From Lachnospiraceae bacterium (GTDB taxonomy: Bacteria; Bacillota; Clostridia; Lachnospirales; Lachnospiraceae): a stretch of 64,000 nt of DNA. The notes under the pieces are model-generated. The model saw only the letters and a list, made by a program, of their open reading frames with translations, was not told the origin of the DNA and made no database searches. The translations under genes were made by a program, and so were the position numbers. The DNA lies in NCBI GenBank assembly GCA_017538995.1, contig JAFYHV010000026.1, forward strand, positions 1 through 64,000. The letters run 5' to 3'. Numbering within the stretch: position 1 is the stretch's first letter; each line of letters begins with the position of its first letter. This document shows, piece after piece, positions 17,646-25,739 of the stretch.

Positions 17646-19822
17646 TCGACGCCGTCCTCCACAAATTCACACTCAATTCCGTTATCTTCAATACGTCTGA
17701 TGGCGTAGAAGGAATCGCTTTTCTGGGTATTTGACAACAGTACATAGAGACAGTCGTCATCGAGGATACCCATAATGTCCGACTCTCTTAAAAGTTTCTC
17801 AAGTCTCATTGAAACCTGAATATATTCAGACTGCGGAACAAGTATTCTTAAAAGAACACATTCTGCAAGTCCTTCTCTTTCCGCATTCATGTAGGCTCTC
17901 ATAAGGTCTACAAAAGCATCCTTTGAAAGAATCTTTGTATCTTCCACATATCTCTTTTCAGCAAGTGCTTCAAGATATCTGCTCGAACGGATAATTGCGT
18001 TTTTAATAAGCGCACTGATAACAACGAGCTGGTTGGCCTGTCCGAGAGTCATGTTTTCCCACGGCATAGTCCATACCATAACGATAATCTGAATTCTGTC
18101 GTTATCATCAAATATGGCATTCGCCATCATGGGATATTTATCATCAAGTTTACGATTTATGTAAACCTCTTTGTTCTTAATTACATCATACATTTCTCCT
18201 AATTCGCCGTATCTTAACGAATTACCGAAGGTTCTCGCTTTGTCGCTTGTAGCGGAGAAAAGACGTGCGAACTGCGAATTGGATACAACGTAAATTGATA
18301 CATCCTTGCTCTTTACAAGGTTTGATACCATTTCAGCCGCATAGAAAAGCACTTCTTCGGGACTGTACTGATCGAGTGTGGAAGTGATTTTATAAATCTT
18401 TCCTACGGAATCGTTCTGATTAACAATCTGGGTTTCAAGTGCATCTTTTACGCGCACGTTTGTGGTATTGATATCCTGAATATCATGAAGCTGAAGGGAT
18501 AAGAAATCTCTCTCGTCGACATGCTCTTTTTTAAGTTTTTTAATCTGGTCGCGAAGATATCCGACTGCCATACCGACGATGAACAACTGCGCAATCCAAA
18601 CATAAGTATTGGTATCAAGCAATACTTCAAATCCGCTTCTATCGTACATCTGTCTGAAGATATATCCGGCCACAGCTAAAACCGCTGAGAAAATTGCCTG
18701 CTGCTGACCGTATACGATCGCGAACAAAAGCACATATAAAAGATAGAAATCGAGGTTTGCAAAATACTGCGAACCCGTCGCTCTGTTGTTAAGCATAAAG
18801 AAGGGAATAAATGCAACCAGATTTTCCATAAAAGGAATAATTGCATGAATGACCCAGCCGGCCTTGTCCAAGAATCTCTTGTAGAAAGGCGGCTTTTTAT
18901 CAAGATCGTTTAAGAATATATATCTGTTCTTCTGCATGAACGTGGTAATCTTTAATATTACTTTGTCCAGATTGCAGATTGTATTGTTTCCGAATTCACT
19001 CTCAAAGAGTTTGCTCGAAAGGACACATCTTTTAGGAGCGGAACTTCTGTTTAAAATCGCAATCGGTGAATCCATATGTCTTGCAACAATATCCGCAAGA
19101 CTCTTTTCATCGATCTCTTTTGCGGACGAAACATTGTAAAGAGTGTATTTATGATTTCTTGCTCTTACGACATTGTAAATAAACTGAACCGCATCGGACT
19201 CATAAAGAAGGGAAAAACTGTTTTCGGGATTGATTGTAATGGTATTCTGCTCTAAAGCTTCAAGACACATTTTTGCAACTATGTCTCTGGCTTCGCTTCT
19301 CTTTTTGGGGAATGTAAAAAGATGGTCCATACGAAGAGTAACAACATCCATATTTTTGTATGTCTTGTAACTCTCGCACATCTCTTCTGCCTGTGCCAAA
19401 ACCATACCGCGGACATTATCGGATTTCTTTTCGTCGTACTCGGTTAAATCATTATCCGAACCCAAACCGAATACTTCTTCACTCGAGAGATAAATAAATC
19501 TTCCGGAATCGTTAACCGACTGACTCATCAGAATATTCATAAGACCTGACGAATACTGAACGGCTTCGGCTTCCTCGTTTTCCCATTTGTAATTGGTATC
19601 AAAAGCACCCAGATAAATGGTAACGTCAGCTTTTACACTCTCAAATATTTCCTTTAAACAGGAAGCATCGTACGGAAAATTGTACTTTTCGAAAACCCTC
19701 TGATAAGGAGCGTTTGAATAACGGTCACCCGTGATAAGATATACTCTGTGGCCTTCTTTTTTAAACTTAACAATTAAGTTGTTAATCAGGCTGCCACAAC
19801 CGCCTATGAGCAAAATATTCAT
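17621..19822 (-). CDS. pelD: PelD-like c-di-GMP receptor with an N-terminal degenerate SDR (epimerase-like) domain
   Basis: The 733-residue protein combines four parts. Residues 1-300 form an extended-SDR Rossmann domain: MNILLIGGCGS keeps the nucleotide-binding glycines. The catalytic Tyr-x3-Lys region reads RGMVLAQAEEM (138-148), so both Tyr and Lys are lost. Residues about 323-422 hold hydrophobic helices, as in PelD. Residues about 480-615 form a GAF-like domain. Residues 620-733 form a degenerate GGDEF domain: the active motif is DDDCL, but the inhibitory-site RxxD is present as R679-E-S-D682 five residues before it, matching the c-di-GMP-binding site of PelD. It is the first gene of the operon, behind a sigma-A-like promoter, so c-di-GMP should gate the whole system after translation. 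The SDR part could sense a nucleotide sugar or scaffold the complex; this is inference. Confidence 0.85.
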   Translation of the reverse strand: MNILLIGGCGSLINNLIVKFKKEGHRVYLITGDRYSNAPYQRVFEKYNFPYDASCLKEIFESVKADVTIYLGAFDTNYKWENEEAEAVQYSSGLMNILMSQSVNDSGRFIYLSSEEVFGLGSDNDLTEYDEKKSDNVRGMVLAQAEEMCESYKTYKNMDVVTLRMDHLFTFPKKRSEARDIVAKMCLEALEQNTITINPENSFSLLYESDAVQFIYNVVRARNHKYTLYNVSSAKEIDEKSLADIVARHMDSPIAILNRSSAPKRCVLSSKLFESEFGNNTICNLDKVILKITTFMQKNRYIFLNDLDKKPPFYKRFLDKAGWVIHAIIPFMENLVAFIPFFMLNNRATGSQYFANLDFYLLYVLLFAIVYGQQQAIFSAVLAVAGYIFRQMYDRSGFEVLLDTNTYVWIAQLFIVGMAVGYLRDQIKKLKKEHVDERDFLSLQLHDIQDINTTNVRVKDALETQIVNQNDSVGKIYKITSTLDQYSPEEVLFYAAEMVSNLVKSKDVSIYVVSNSQFARLFSATSDKARTFGNSLRYGELGEMYDVIKNKEVYINRKLDDKYPMMANAIFDDNDRIQIIVMVWTMPWENMTLGQANQLVVISALIKNAIIRSSRYLEALAEKRYVEDTKILSKDAFVDLMRAYMNAEREGLAECVLLRILVPQSEYIQVSMRLEKLLRESDIMGILDDDCLYVLLSNTQKSDSFYAIRRIEDNGIECEFVEDGVECLRTEEI

Positions 19823-19904
19823 TGTAATTCAAAATATCCTTTTTTTATCCCTAAAAATGTCCCCGAAATGTCTAAAAAAGCCCATTTTTTCCACAATAAA
19901 ACCC

Positions 19905-19933
19905 ATTATACTTACCTTTCAATATTTATTCAA
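19905..19933 (-). promoter_or_regulatory. Sigma-A-type promoter of the pel-like operon
   Basis: On the minus strand TTGAAT and TATAAT are 17 bases apart. The transcript would carry a leader of about 75 bases before the pelD ATG, containing GGGACATTTTT but no convincing riboswitch. All genes from pelD to the Stealth gene follow with gaps of at most 43 bases, so this may drive about 16 kb. Confidence 0.75.
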
Positions 19934-20026
19934 TCCTAAAACATCAAATTACATTATTTTTATATAATATAAAAAATACTGTATATAATTCTTGTTCAGA
20001 AATACAAAATATGGTATTTTATAATC

Positions 20027-21103
20027 ATGAAAACAACTAAAAGTAGGAAGAGGAATTCTGTTTTTTCCCGAATCGGTCGAGTAGTCGGTCGGTTCTTTAT
20101 TTGGTTTGGCGTAACTCTTCTCATTTTGGTATGTGGTCTTTACATTTTCTTTTACTTTGTAAACAAAGGTCCTTCACAGAGAGTTAGAGATCTTTTTGTT
20201 GCTTCTGCCAAGGAATCGAGTGTCGGCGGTGTGCTTGCAGACATCTATTTATCCCAGGAAGAAATTGATGAAATATTATCCAAAAACAATACATCCGAAT
20301 TTACCGAAATAACCGATATCGCTATGGTTAAAACTACGGCCTCCGCTTCACCCGAGACCGGAATCGAAAGTGATGTCATAGAACCTGTAACCGATCCTTC
20401 GCTGGATCCGGACGGTGACGGTATTGATGTCTTTGATGTTCACGGTGATACTTACAAGGGCAAGATGATGGTTGTTTATGACCCTTCCCGTGTAAAAGTA
20501 GCAACACTCGATTATTATGATTACGATGCGCCCGGACTTACTCTTCCGAAGCTCGTAGAAAAATACGACTGCGTGGCAGGAGTAAACGGCGGTAAATATG
20601 ATGATGAAATCGGCCTGGGTTCCGGCGGTATGCCTGAAGGAGTTGTATTCTCCGAAGGCGTGCTTCGTTTCGGAGATCCCGATACATCTTACGACGTATA
20701 CGGTTTCACAAAGGACAACGTGCTTGTGGTCGGCAGAATGACCGCAGGATATGCACAGTCAATCGGAATTAGAGATGCGGTATCTTTCGGTCCCGCTTTA
20801 ATTGTAAACGGAAAATCGGCCAAGTATTCAGGTTCGGGAAGCGGTCTTAATCCCAGAACCGCTATCGGCCAGAGAGAAAACGGAGATGTGCTTCTTCTGG
20901 TTATCGAAGGAAGACAGCCTTCGTCTCTGGGTGCTACAATGGGCGATCTTATAACGGTTATGGAAGAATTCGGAGCTGTTAATGCTGCCAACCTTGACGG
21001 CGGTATGTCTTCTTCCATGGTATATAACAACGAAGAAATAGTCTCAAGCTGTACTCTCGGTAACAGAGCCATGCCTACGGCTTTTGTCGTGGAAAAGAGG
21101 TAA
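20027..21103 (+). CDS. Membrane-anchored phosphodiester glycosidase (NAGPA domain)
   Basis: The 358-residue protein has a basic N-terminus and one membrane helix (about residues 27-50), which places the rest outside the cell. Residues about 140-358 fit the NAGPA/phosphodiester glycosidase family: the conserved CVAGVNGGKYDD, LNPRTAIGQRENGDVLLLVIEG and AANLDGGMSSSM blocks are all present. The human homologue ('uncovering enzyme') removes GlcNAc from a GlcNAc-1-phosphodiester; bacterial members are thought to cleave sugar phosphodiesters in envelope or exopolysaccharide. The gene diverges from the pel-like operon, which ends in a Stealth-type phosphodiester-forming enzyme. No clear ribosome site precedes the ATG. 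It is followed three bases later by the next gene. Confidence 0.87.
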   Translation: MKTTKSRKRNSVFSRIGRVVGRFFIWFGVTLLILVCGLYIFFYFVNKGPSQRVRDLFVASAKESSVGGVLADIYLSQEEIDEILSKNNTSEFTEITDIAMVKTTASASPETGIESDVIEPVTDPSLDPDGDGIDVFDVHGDTYKGKMMVVYDPSRVKVATLDYYDYDAPGLTLPKLVEKYDCVAGVNGGKYDDEIGLGSGGMPEGVVFSEGVLRFGDPDTSYDVYGFTKDNVLVVGRMTAGYAQSIGIRDAVSFGPALIVNGKSAKYSGSGSGLNPRTAIGQRENGDVLLLVIEGRQPSSLGATMGDLITVMEEFGAVNAANLDGGMSSSMVYNNEEIVSSCTLGNRAMPTAFVVEKR

Positions 21104-21105
21104 AT

Positions 21106-22437
21106 ATGAACCGGGACATGTTTAACGAGAAAAAGAAATTAAGCAATATGGATACGCCTGATGCTTCCTGGGCAGAGGACGTTTCATTTAAGTCGCTCGA
21201 AAAAAAGATAAAAGACAGTAAAAAGGCCAGCGAAAAGGCTTTCTTATCTCTTGACGGAAAAGAAGAAAAAGAAATCAGAAAACGCAGAGAGAAAAAGCAG
21301 GCAGAAAAAAGAGAAGCCGCCAGAGAAGCTGTTAAAGAGGCAGAAGCTCCCGTTAAGGCAAAGAAATCCAAAAAAGGATTTATCATTTTTATCGCCGTAT
21401 GGGCCGCAGTTCTTTTAACAGTAATCGGTGTTTTACTGTACAGATTCTATTTCTTCCTCGGAGATTACGAGAAAGTTTATCAGGCTTCACTCCCCTACCA
21501 TGTAATGGATGATTTCTTTGAGATGTTTGATCCGCTTGATTATGATTCAATTTATGCGGCAGTTTCGGACAAACCTGAGATAAATGAATTTGAGACGGGT
21601 AAAAATGTTGAGAATTATTATTCAAAGCTTCTCGAAGGAAAAGAAATTGCCTATGTTGAAGCGACAGAATCCACCGATAAAAACCCTGTATATCATATTA
21701 CTGCCGATAACTATATCGTAGGCCAGGTTAATTTAATACAGACTGATGAAAAGCGTAAATATGATCTGCCGGTTTACCGTGTGGAAAGTTTTGATATGTA
21801 TTCCGATGCTGAGTTTTCCGTTAATATCCAGGCTTACACCGACTGTGAGGTATATGTAAACGATAAAAAAGTATCACCTGAATATGTCACCAGACTTGAT
21901 TTAAACAAGGAAAAGCACTTCGAAGGTTTCACCGAACTTCCTCTTAAAAAATATTATCAGATAAGCGGATTCTTTGAGAAACCTTCTGTAAAGGTCGTAA
22001 ACGGATACGGACAGGAAATAATACCCGAAATAAACAATAATACCGGTGTATATGAGACTCCGATTTCTGCTCCCAAAGAAGTCGAGGAAGAAATGAAGGC
22101 ATTTGCCACAGAGGCCGTACATACATATGCACAGGTCGTATGCCGTGAAATAAACGACTCTGCCTTGGATAAGATATTCACCAAAAACAATATGATTGTG
22201 AGCGAAATCAAGTCAAACAGCGGCAATCTTAAATACTTCCCCAATCACACCACGGAAAGCGTCGAGGATAAGATTATTGAATTTATTCCTTACTCAAATG
22301 ATGCATTTTACTGTGAGATCGAACATACCCAGCATATGTTAATCTACGGTGTTCGTCCTCGTGATGTGGTTACAGACGCACGTTTCTATTACTACAAGGA
22401 AAACGGCGAATGGAAGGTCTGCGCAATGGTATTTTAA
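21106..22437 (+). CDS. Single-pass membrane protein of unknown function
   Basis: The 443-residue protein has a charged, coiled-coil-prone cytoplasmic N-terminus (residues 1-92, rich in Lys, Glu and Ala), one helix at about 94-115 and an extracytoplasmic domain of about 325 residues. The outer part is rich in beta-like segments and ends with RFYYYKENGEWKVCAMVF, reminiscent of NTF2-like folds, but I do not recognise a family. It starts two bases after the NAGPA gene with RBS AAGAGG, so the two are an operon closed by the terminator at 22438-22467. The shared topology suggests both work at the outer face of the membrane. Confidence 0.75.
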   Translation: MNRDMFNEKKKLSNMDTPDASWAEDVSFKSLEKKIKDSKKASEKAFLSLDGKEEKEIRKRREKKQAEKREAAREAVKEAEAPVKAKKSKKGFIIFIAVWAAVLLTVIGVLLYRFYFFLGDYEKVYQASLPYHVMDDFFEMFDPLDYDSIYAAVSDKPEINEFETGKNVENYYSKLLEGKEIAYVEATESTDKNPVYHITADNYIVGQVNLIQTDEKRKYDLPVYRVESFDMYSDAEFSVNIQAYTDCEVYVNDKKVSPEYVTRLDLNKEKHFEGFTELPLKKYYQISGFFEKPSVKVVNGYGQEIIPEINNNTGVYETPISAPKEVEEEMKAFATEAVHTYAQVVCREINDSALDKIFTKNNMIVSEIKSNSGNLKYFPNHTTESVEDKIIEFIPYSNDAFYCEIEHTQHMLIYGVRPRDVVTDARFYYYKENGEWKVCAMVF

Positions 22438-22467
22438 GAGCCTCGTTTTTTAACAGGCTCTTTTTTT
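22438..22467 (+). terminator. Rho-independent terminator of the NAGPA operon
   Basis: Arms GAGCCT and AGGCTC enclose an 11-base loop and are followed by seven T residues, starting directly after the stop codon of the preceding gene. Confidence 0.9.
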
Positions 22468-22548
22468 GTACATAAAAAAGAACAACACAATAAATATGTC
22501 GTTCCTTTTTATACACTTCTATATATTCATTAATTTAGAAAAGTCTTA

Positions 22549-22869
22549 TTATTCCTCTTCCTTGTCATCCTTAAGTTCGATTGCATCTTCGTCATCAAAG
22601 AAATCATCATCGAAATCATCATCGAAGTCATCATCGAAATCTTCAAGATAATCAGGTGTAAGGTAACGATATACAAGATAAGCAATACCTGCAACTGCAG
22701 CAACAGCACCAACTATTGCAAGGATTGTAATAATAATATTACGTCTCTTTGCAGCTTCAGCTTCTTCCTGCTCTCTTTTCTTTCTGTTTATAATACCATC
22801 TAATTTTGTCATTTCAAGGAAATCATCGAAATCCTTAATCTTTTTGAATACTTTTAATAAATTAGCCAT
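22549..22869 (-). CDS. Small membrane protein with repeated acidic FDDD tail
   Basis: The 106-residue protein has an amphipathic N-terminus (FKKIKDFDDFLEMTKL), a basic stretch (NRKKREQEEAEAAKRR), one membrane helix (about residues 45-68) and a tail with repeated FDDD units (four in a row) ending in KEEE. The basic residues before the helix predict N-in, C-out topology, with the acidic tail outside or in the wall. A strong AAAGGGGG ribosome site is present. I recognise no named family and infer no function; it looks like a lineage-specific small envelope protein. Confidence 0.72.
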   Translation of the reverse strand: MANLLKVFKKIKDFDDFLEMTKLDGIINRKKREQEEAEAAKRRNIIITILAIVGAVAAVAGIAYLVYRYLTPDYLEDFDDDFDDDFDDDFFDDEDAIELKDDKEEE

Positions 22870-22912
22870 TGATTTTGACCCCCTTTTGCATAATCAGAAG
22901 TTCTATGGAATT

Positions 22913-22921
22913 ATTATATCA
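22913..22921 (-). promoter_or_regulatory. Extended -10 promoter for the acidic-tail membrane protein
   Basis: On the minus strand TGATATAAT lies about 43 bases upstream of the ATG, in the gap after the TIR-Sel1 gene. It has the same sequence as the extended -10 of the ABC exporter promoter at 2774-2782. No strong -35 is seen. Confidence 0.55.
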
Positions 22922-22963
22922 CTTAAAATTTAAAAAAGATACAATTTTTAAAAAAATATTATG

Positions 22964-25735
22964 TTAATTAAGATAGGGCGCGGCATCCTCCTCGGTTATA
23001 AGTCCGTCATTCACCATATTTCTTATATCCTGTTTAAGGGCCTCGCTTCTGTCGAAGTCGTTTTCAAGTGCTTTTCCGTACCATATAAGAGCATTCTGCC
23101 AATCACTCATATTGTAATACATACAGCCTGTATTATACATTTGTTCGGGATCCAGACTCAAATTTGAAGCTTTTTCAAAATAAACGGCACTTGTGGAATA
23201 TAAGCCTTCCCAGTAATAAATCATTCCTAAGTGTGCATACATATCAGCATCTTCCAGTCCCTTATTCTCTGCCAGAAGATAATAGGTTTTTGCTGTATCG
23301 GAATTTATGGTAACGCCGTAACCGTCAAAATACATATCTCCGAGCTGCTGATAAACGTGACCTGAAGCATTTCCGGAATCCGCAGCCTTTATATAATAAT
23401 ATTTTGCATTCGAAATATCCTGACTTACTCCGTCACCGTAATAATACATATCGCCAAGTTTTTCGCAGGCCAGATCATTGCCCATATCAGCCGCCAGCCC
23501 AAAGTAATCAAGTGCCTTTGAAAGATCTCTGGGTACTTCAATATTATCGTAATAAATGGTTCCGAGAATATAATATACAGAGGCGTCAGCATATCCTTCA
23601 GCGACTATTTTTTCCAATTGATCTTTTGCCTCTCCGCGGTTTTCGGCTGTACCGATTCCGTCAGCGGTCATGGTTGCAACGAGAATTTCGGAAATCCAGT
23701 CTCCCGCATCTGCTGCCTTTTTAAACCATTTGAAAGCATTCTCGTATTCCGGTGTACCGTTAACATTTCCGTAATAATACAGCCATCCGAGGTTTCTCAT
23801 GCCTTCAAAGTCGTTTCTTGCAGCTGCTGCCTTATACCATTCTCCTGCTTTTTCATAATTTTCATTTTCTTCAAATACTGTACCGATGGCATTCATAGCA
23901 TCCGTATTTTCGTGCTTGGCAGCCATATAATACCAGCTTATTGCATCGTTTTCATCATCTTCCGGAATGAATCCGTTGTAGTACATTTTTCCGATTTCAT
24001 ACATGGCTTCGGAATTACCGAATTCTGCATTTGTATAATAAAGACTGTAGGCCTTGTCGTAATCATCATCGGCTCCCAAGCCATACTCATACATTGAAGC
24101 AAGAGTATTATATGCAGGAAGATAACCGCTCTCAATCGCTTTTTCATACCATGTTCTGGCCGAATTAAAGTCTTCCGTACCATCCGCTTTCTGACCGTAT
24201 TCGCCTTTTTTATACATGTCTCCTATAGCTTTCATCGCCTCGGCGTAACCCATGTCTGCAGCTTTTTTAAACCATTCAAATGCTTTATTATAATCCTGCT
24301 TAACATTTCCGTTACCGTATTCATACAAATAACCTATGCAGCAGTAAGCATCGGGAATGTTTCTGTCAGTGGCTGTTCTGTAATAATCCATGGCCTTCTC
24401 ATAGTCGGTCTCTGTTCCGTAGCCGTACTGATAATAAAAGCCTGTCCAGAAAATGGAATCAAGGTTTCCTTTATCTGCCGATGTCTCAAAATAATCCAAA
24501 GCTTTCTCAAAATACATTTGCGAACCTACGGGATCATCCTCGTACATTTTTATTTCTGCCATGTAATCATAGCAAACCCCTGTTAATCCGGGATTTAATT
24601 CCATTGCCTTTTCATAGCATAAAAGAGCCTCTTCTACATCCTTTTCGGGACCGTATACACCGTTATAATACATGTATGCAAGATCAAGATACGCTCCTGA
24701 TGCAACATCATTTATCTCACTGTCGGTGGATTTTTTAAGATATTCATAAGCGTCATCGGATTCGTCCACATAATTAAGATATCCGCTGATATAGAAATTG
24801 CCTTCATAACAGTAAGCTTCCGCACAGCCTTTGGCCATTGCTTCATCATATAAGCTTATTGCTTTTACTAAATCCGGATATACTCCGAGTCCGTTTTCAT
24901 AGAGATTACCGAGTTCGAGACGTGAAAGATCACTTCCTTTTTCGATACCCTTTTCAAAATTCTCTTTTGCGGATTCGTAGTCGTAATTTCTCTCATCCAG
25001 CATTCCGAGATAATAATATGCGTCGGCCTCACCTTTTTTTGCCGCCTTTTCGAAATATCCTCTGGCTGCTTCGTTATCCTTAGTTCCCTGATATTCTGAA
25101 TAATAAAATGTAATACCCTTTTCAAGGTTTCTTTTTCCGCTGCCGCCTATACCGATAATGATTGCAACAGAAGCTGCAACTATAACAAATAAAGCAGCAA
25201 CTGCAAGAACAGCACCTATAATGATTGCAGGTAAAACAAATTTCTTTTTACCCTTTTTCTTAACGTTTGTTTTTTCAGGCTTTTTTTTCTCAACCGCATT
25301 TCGGCTTAAATTTGATGTATCAACACCGCATAAAATAATTTCGATATAATCCCTTAAGCTTTCTATCTTTTCCATCAAAGGAGGCGTAACCGCATCAAGC
25401 CAGTGAACACGGGTTAAGTAATATTCGAATTCACTGCTCATTTTATTTTCCGTCAGTCTGAAAGGAACGATGGTTTTGCCAGCATTAAAAGCCATTGCAA
25501 CTTCATTCATTACCTGTCTGGATGAATTGGATTCATCGGTATAAACAAGCACCAGTATTTTACAGTTTTCAAGTGCGTTTGCAATTGCAGTTACCCACTC
25601 TTCGCCGGGCATAATGTCTCTGGGCGCATACCAGCATTTAATGTTATGCGCTTCGAATTCAGAAACAATAGCATCTGCAACATTTTTGTTTTCACTTGAA
25701 TAACTTAAGAATACATCAATATTATTGTCTGCCAA
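22964..25735 (-). CDS. TIR domain - transmembrane helix - Sel1 repeat protein
   Basis: About 923 residues. An N-terminal TIR domain (residues about 6-135) starts IDVFLSYSSENKNVAD and includes IKCWYAPRDIMPGEEW and SSRQVMNEVAMAFNAG; the Glu in NEVA is a candidate for the catalytic Glu of NAD-cleaving TIRs. A lysine-rich linker (KTNVKKKGKKK) precedes a single 30-residue helix (about 166-196), predicting cytosolic TIR and extracytoplasmic remainder. The rest is a solenoid of roughly 17 Sel1-type repeats, for example KAFEWFKKAADMGYAEAMKA. I prefer the TTG start at 25733-25735, which has GGGAGA eight bases upstream and lies four bases after the PseG-like stop; a TTG five codons earlier overlaps it. 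Role unknown: receptor-like signalling or NADase-based defence are possibilities. Confidence 0.85.
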   Translation of the reverse strand: MADNNIDVFLSYSSENKNVADAIVSEFEAHNIKCWYAPRDIMPGEEWVTAIANALENCKILVLVYTDESNSSRQVMNEVAMAFNAGKTIVPFRLTENKMSSEFEYYLTRVHWLDAVTPPLMEKIESLRDYIEIILCGVDTSNLSRNAVEKKKPEKTNVKKKGKKKFVLPAIIIGAVLAVAALFVIVAASVAIIIGIGGSGKRNLEKGITFYYSEYQGTKDNEAARGYFEKAAKKGEADAYYYLGMLDERNYDYESAKENFEKGIEKGSDLSRLELGNLYENGLGVYPDLVKAISLYDEAMAKGCAEAYCYEGNFYISGYLNYVDESDDAYEYLKKSTDSEINDVASGAYLDLAYMYYNGVYGPEKDVEEALLCYEKAMELNPGLTGVCYDYMAEIKMYEDDPVGSQMYFEKALDYFETSADKGNLDSIFWTGFYYQYGYGTETDYEKAMDYYRTATDRNIPDAYCCIGYLYEYGNGNVKQDYNKAFEWFKKAADMGYAEAMKAIGDMYKKGEYGQKADGTEDFNSARTWYEKAIESGYLPAYNTLASMYEYGLGADDDYDKAYSLYYTNAEFGNSEAMYEIGKMYYNGFIPEDDENDAISWYYMAAKHENTDAMNAIGTVFEENENYEKAGEWYKAAAARNDFEGMRNLGWLYYYGNVNGTPEYENAFKWFKKAADAGDWISEILVATMTADGIGTAENRGEAKDQLEKIVAEGYADASVYYILGTIYYDNIEVPRDLSKALDYFGLAADMGNDLACEKLGDMYYYGDGVSQDISNAKYYYIKAADSGNASGHVYQQLGDMYFDGYGVTINSDTAKTYYLLAENKGLEDADMYAHLGMIYYWEGLYSTSAVYFEKASNLSLDPEQMYNTGCMYYNMSDWQNALIWYGKALENDFDRSEALKQDIRNMVNDGLITEEDAAPYLN

Positions 25736-25739
25736 TTTC

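Noticed and set aside
19823..19904. Possible c-di-GMP riboswitch in the pelD leader
   Set aside because: The leader is short and lacks the GEMM fold elements; c-di-GMP sensing is better explained by the RxxD site in the protein.
20020..20025. TATAAT directly before the NAGPA gene start
   Set aside because: A -10 there would place the transcript start after the ATG; it is more likely part of the AT-rich background. Several TATAAT-like sites lie further upstream, none with a good -35.
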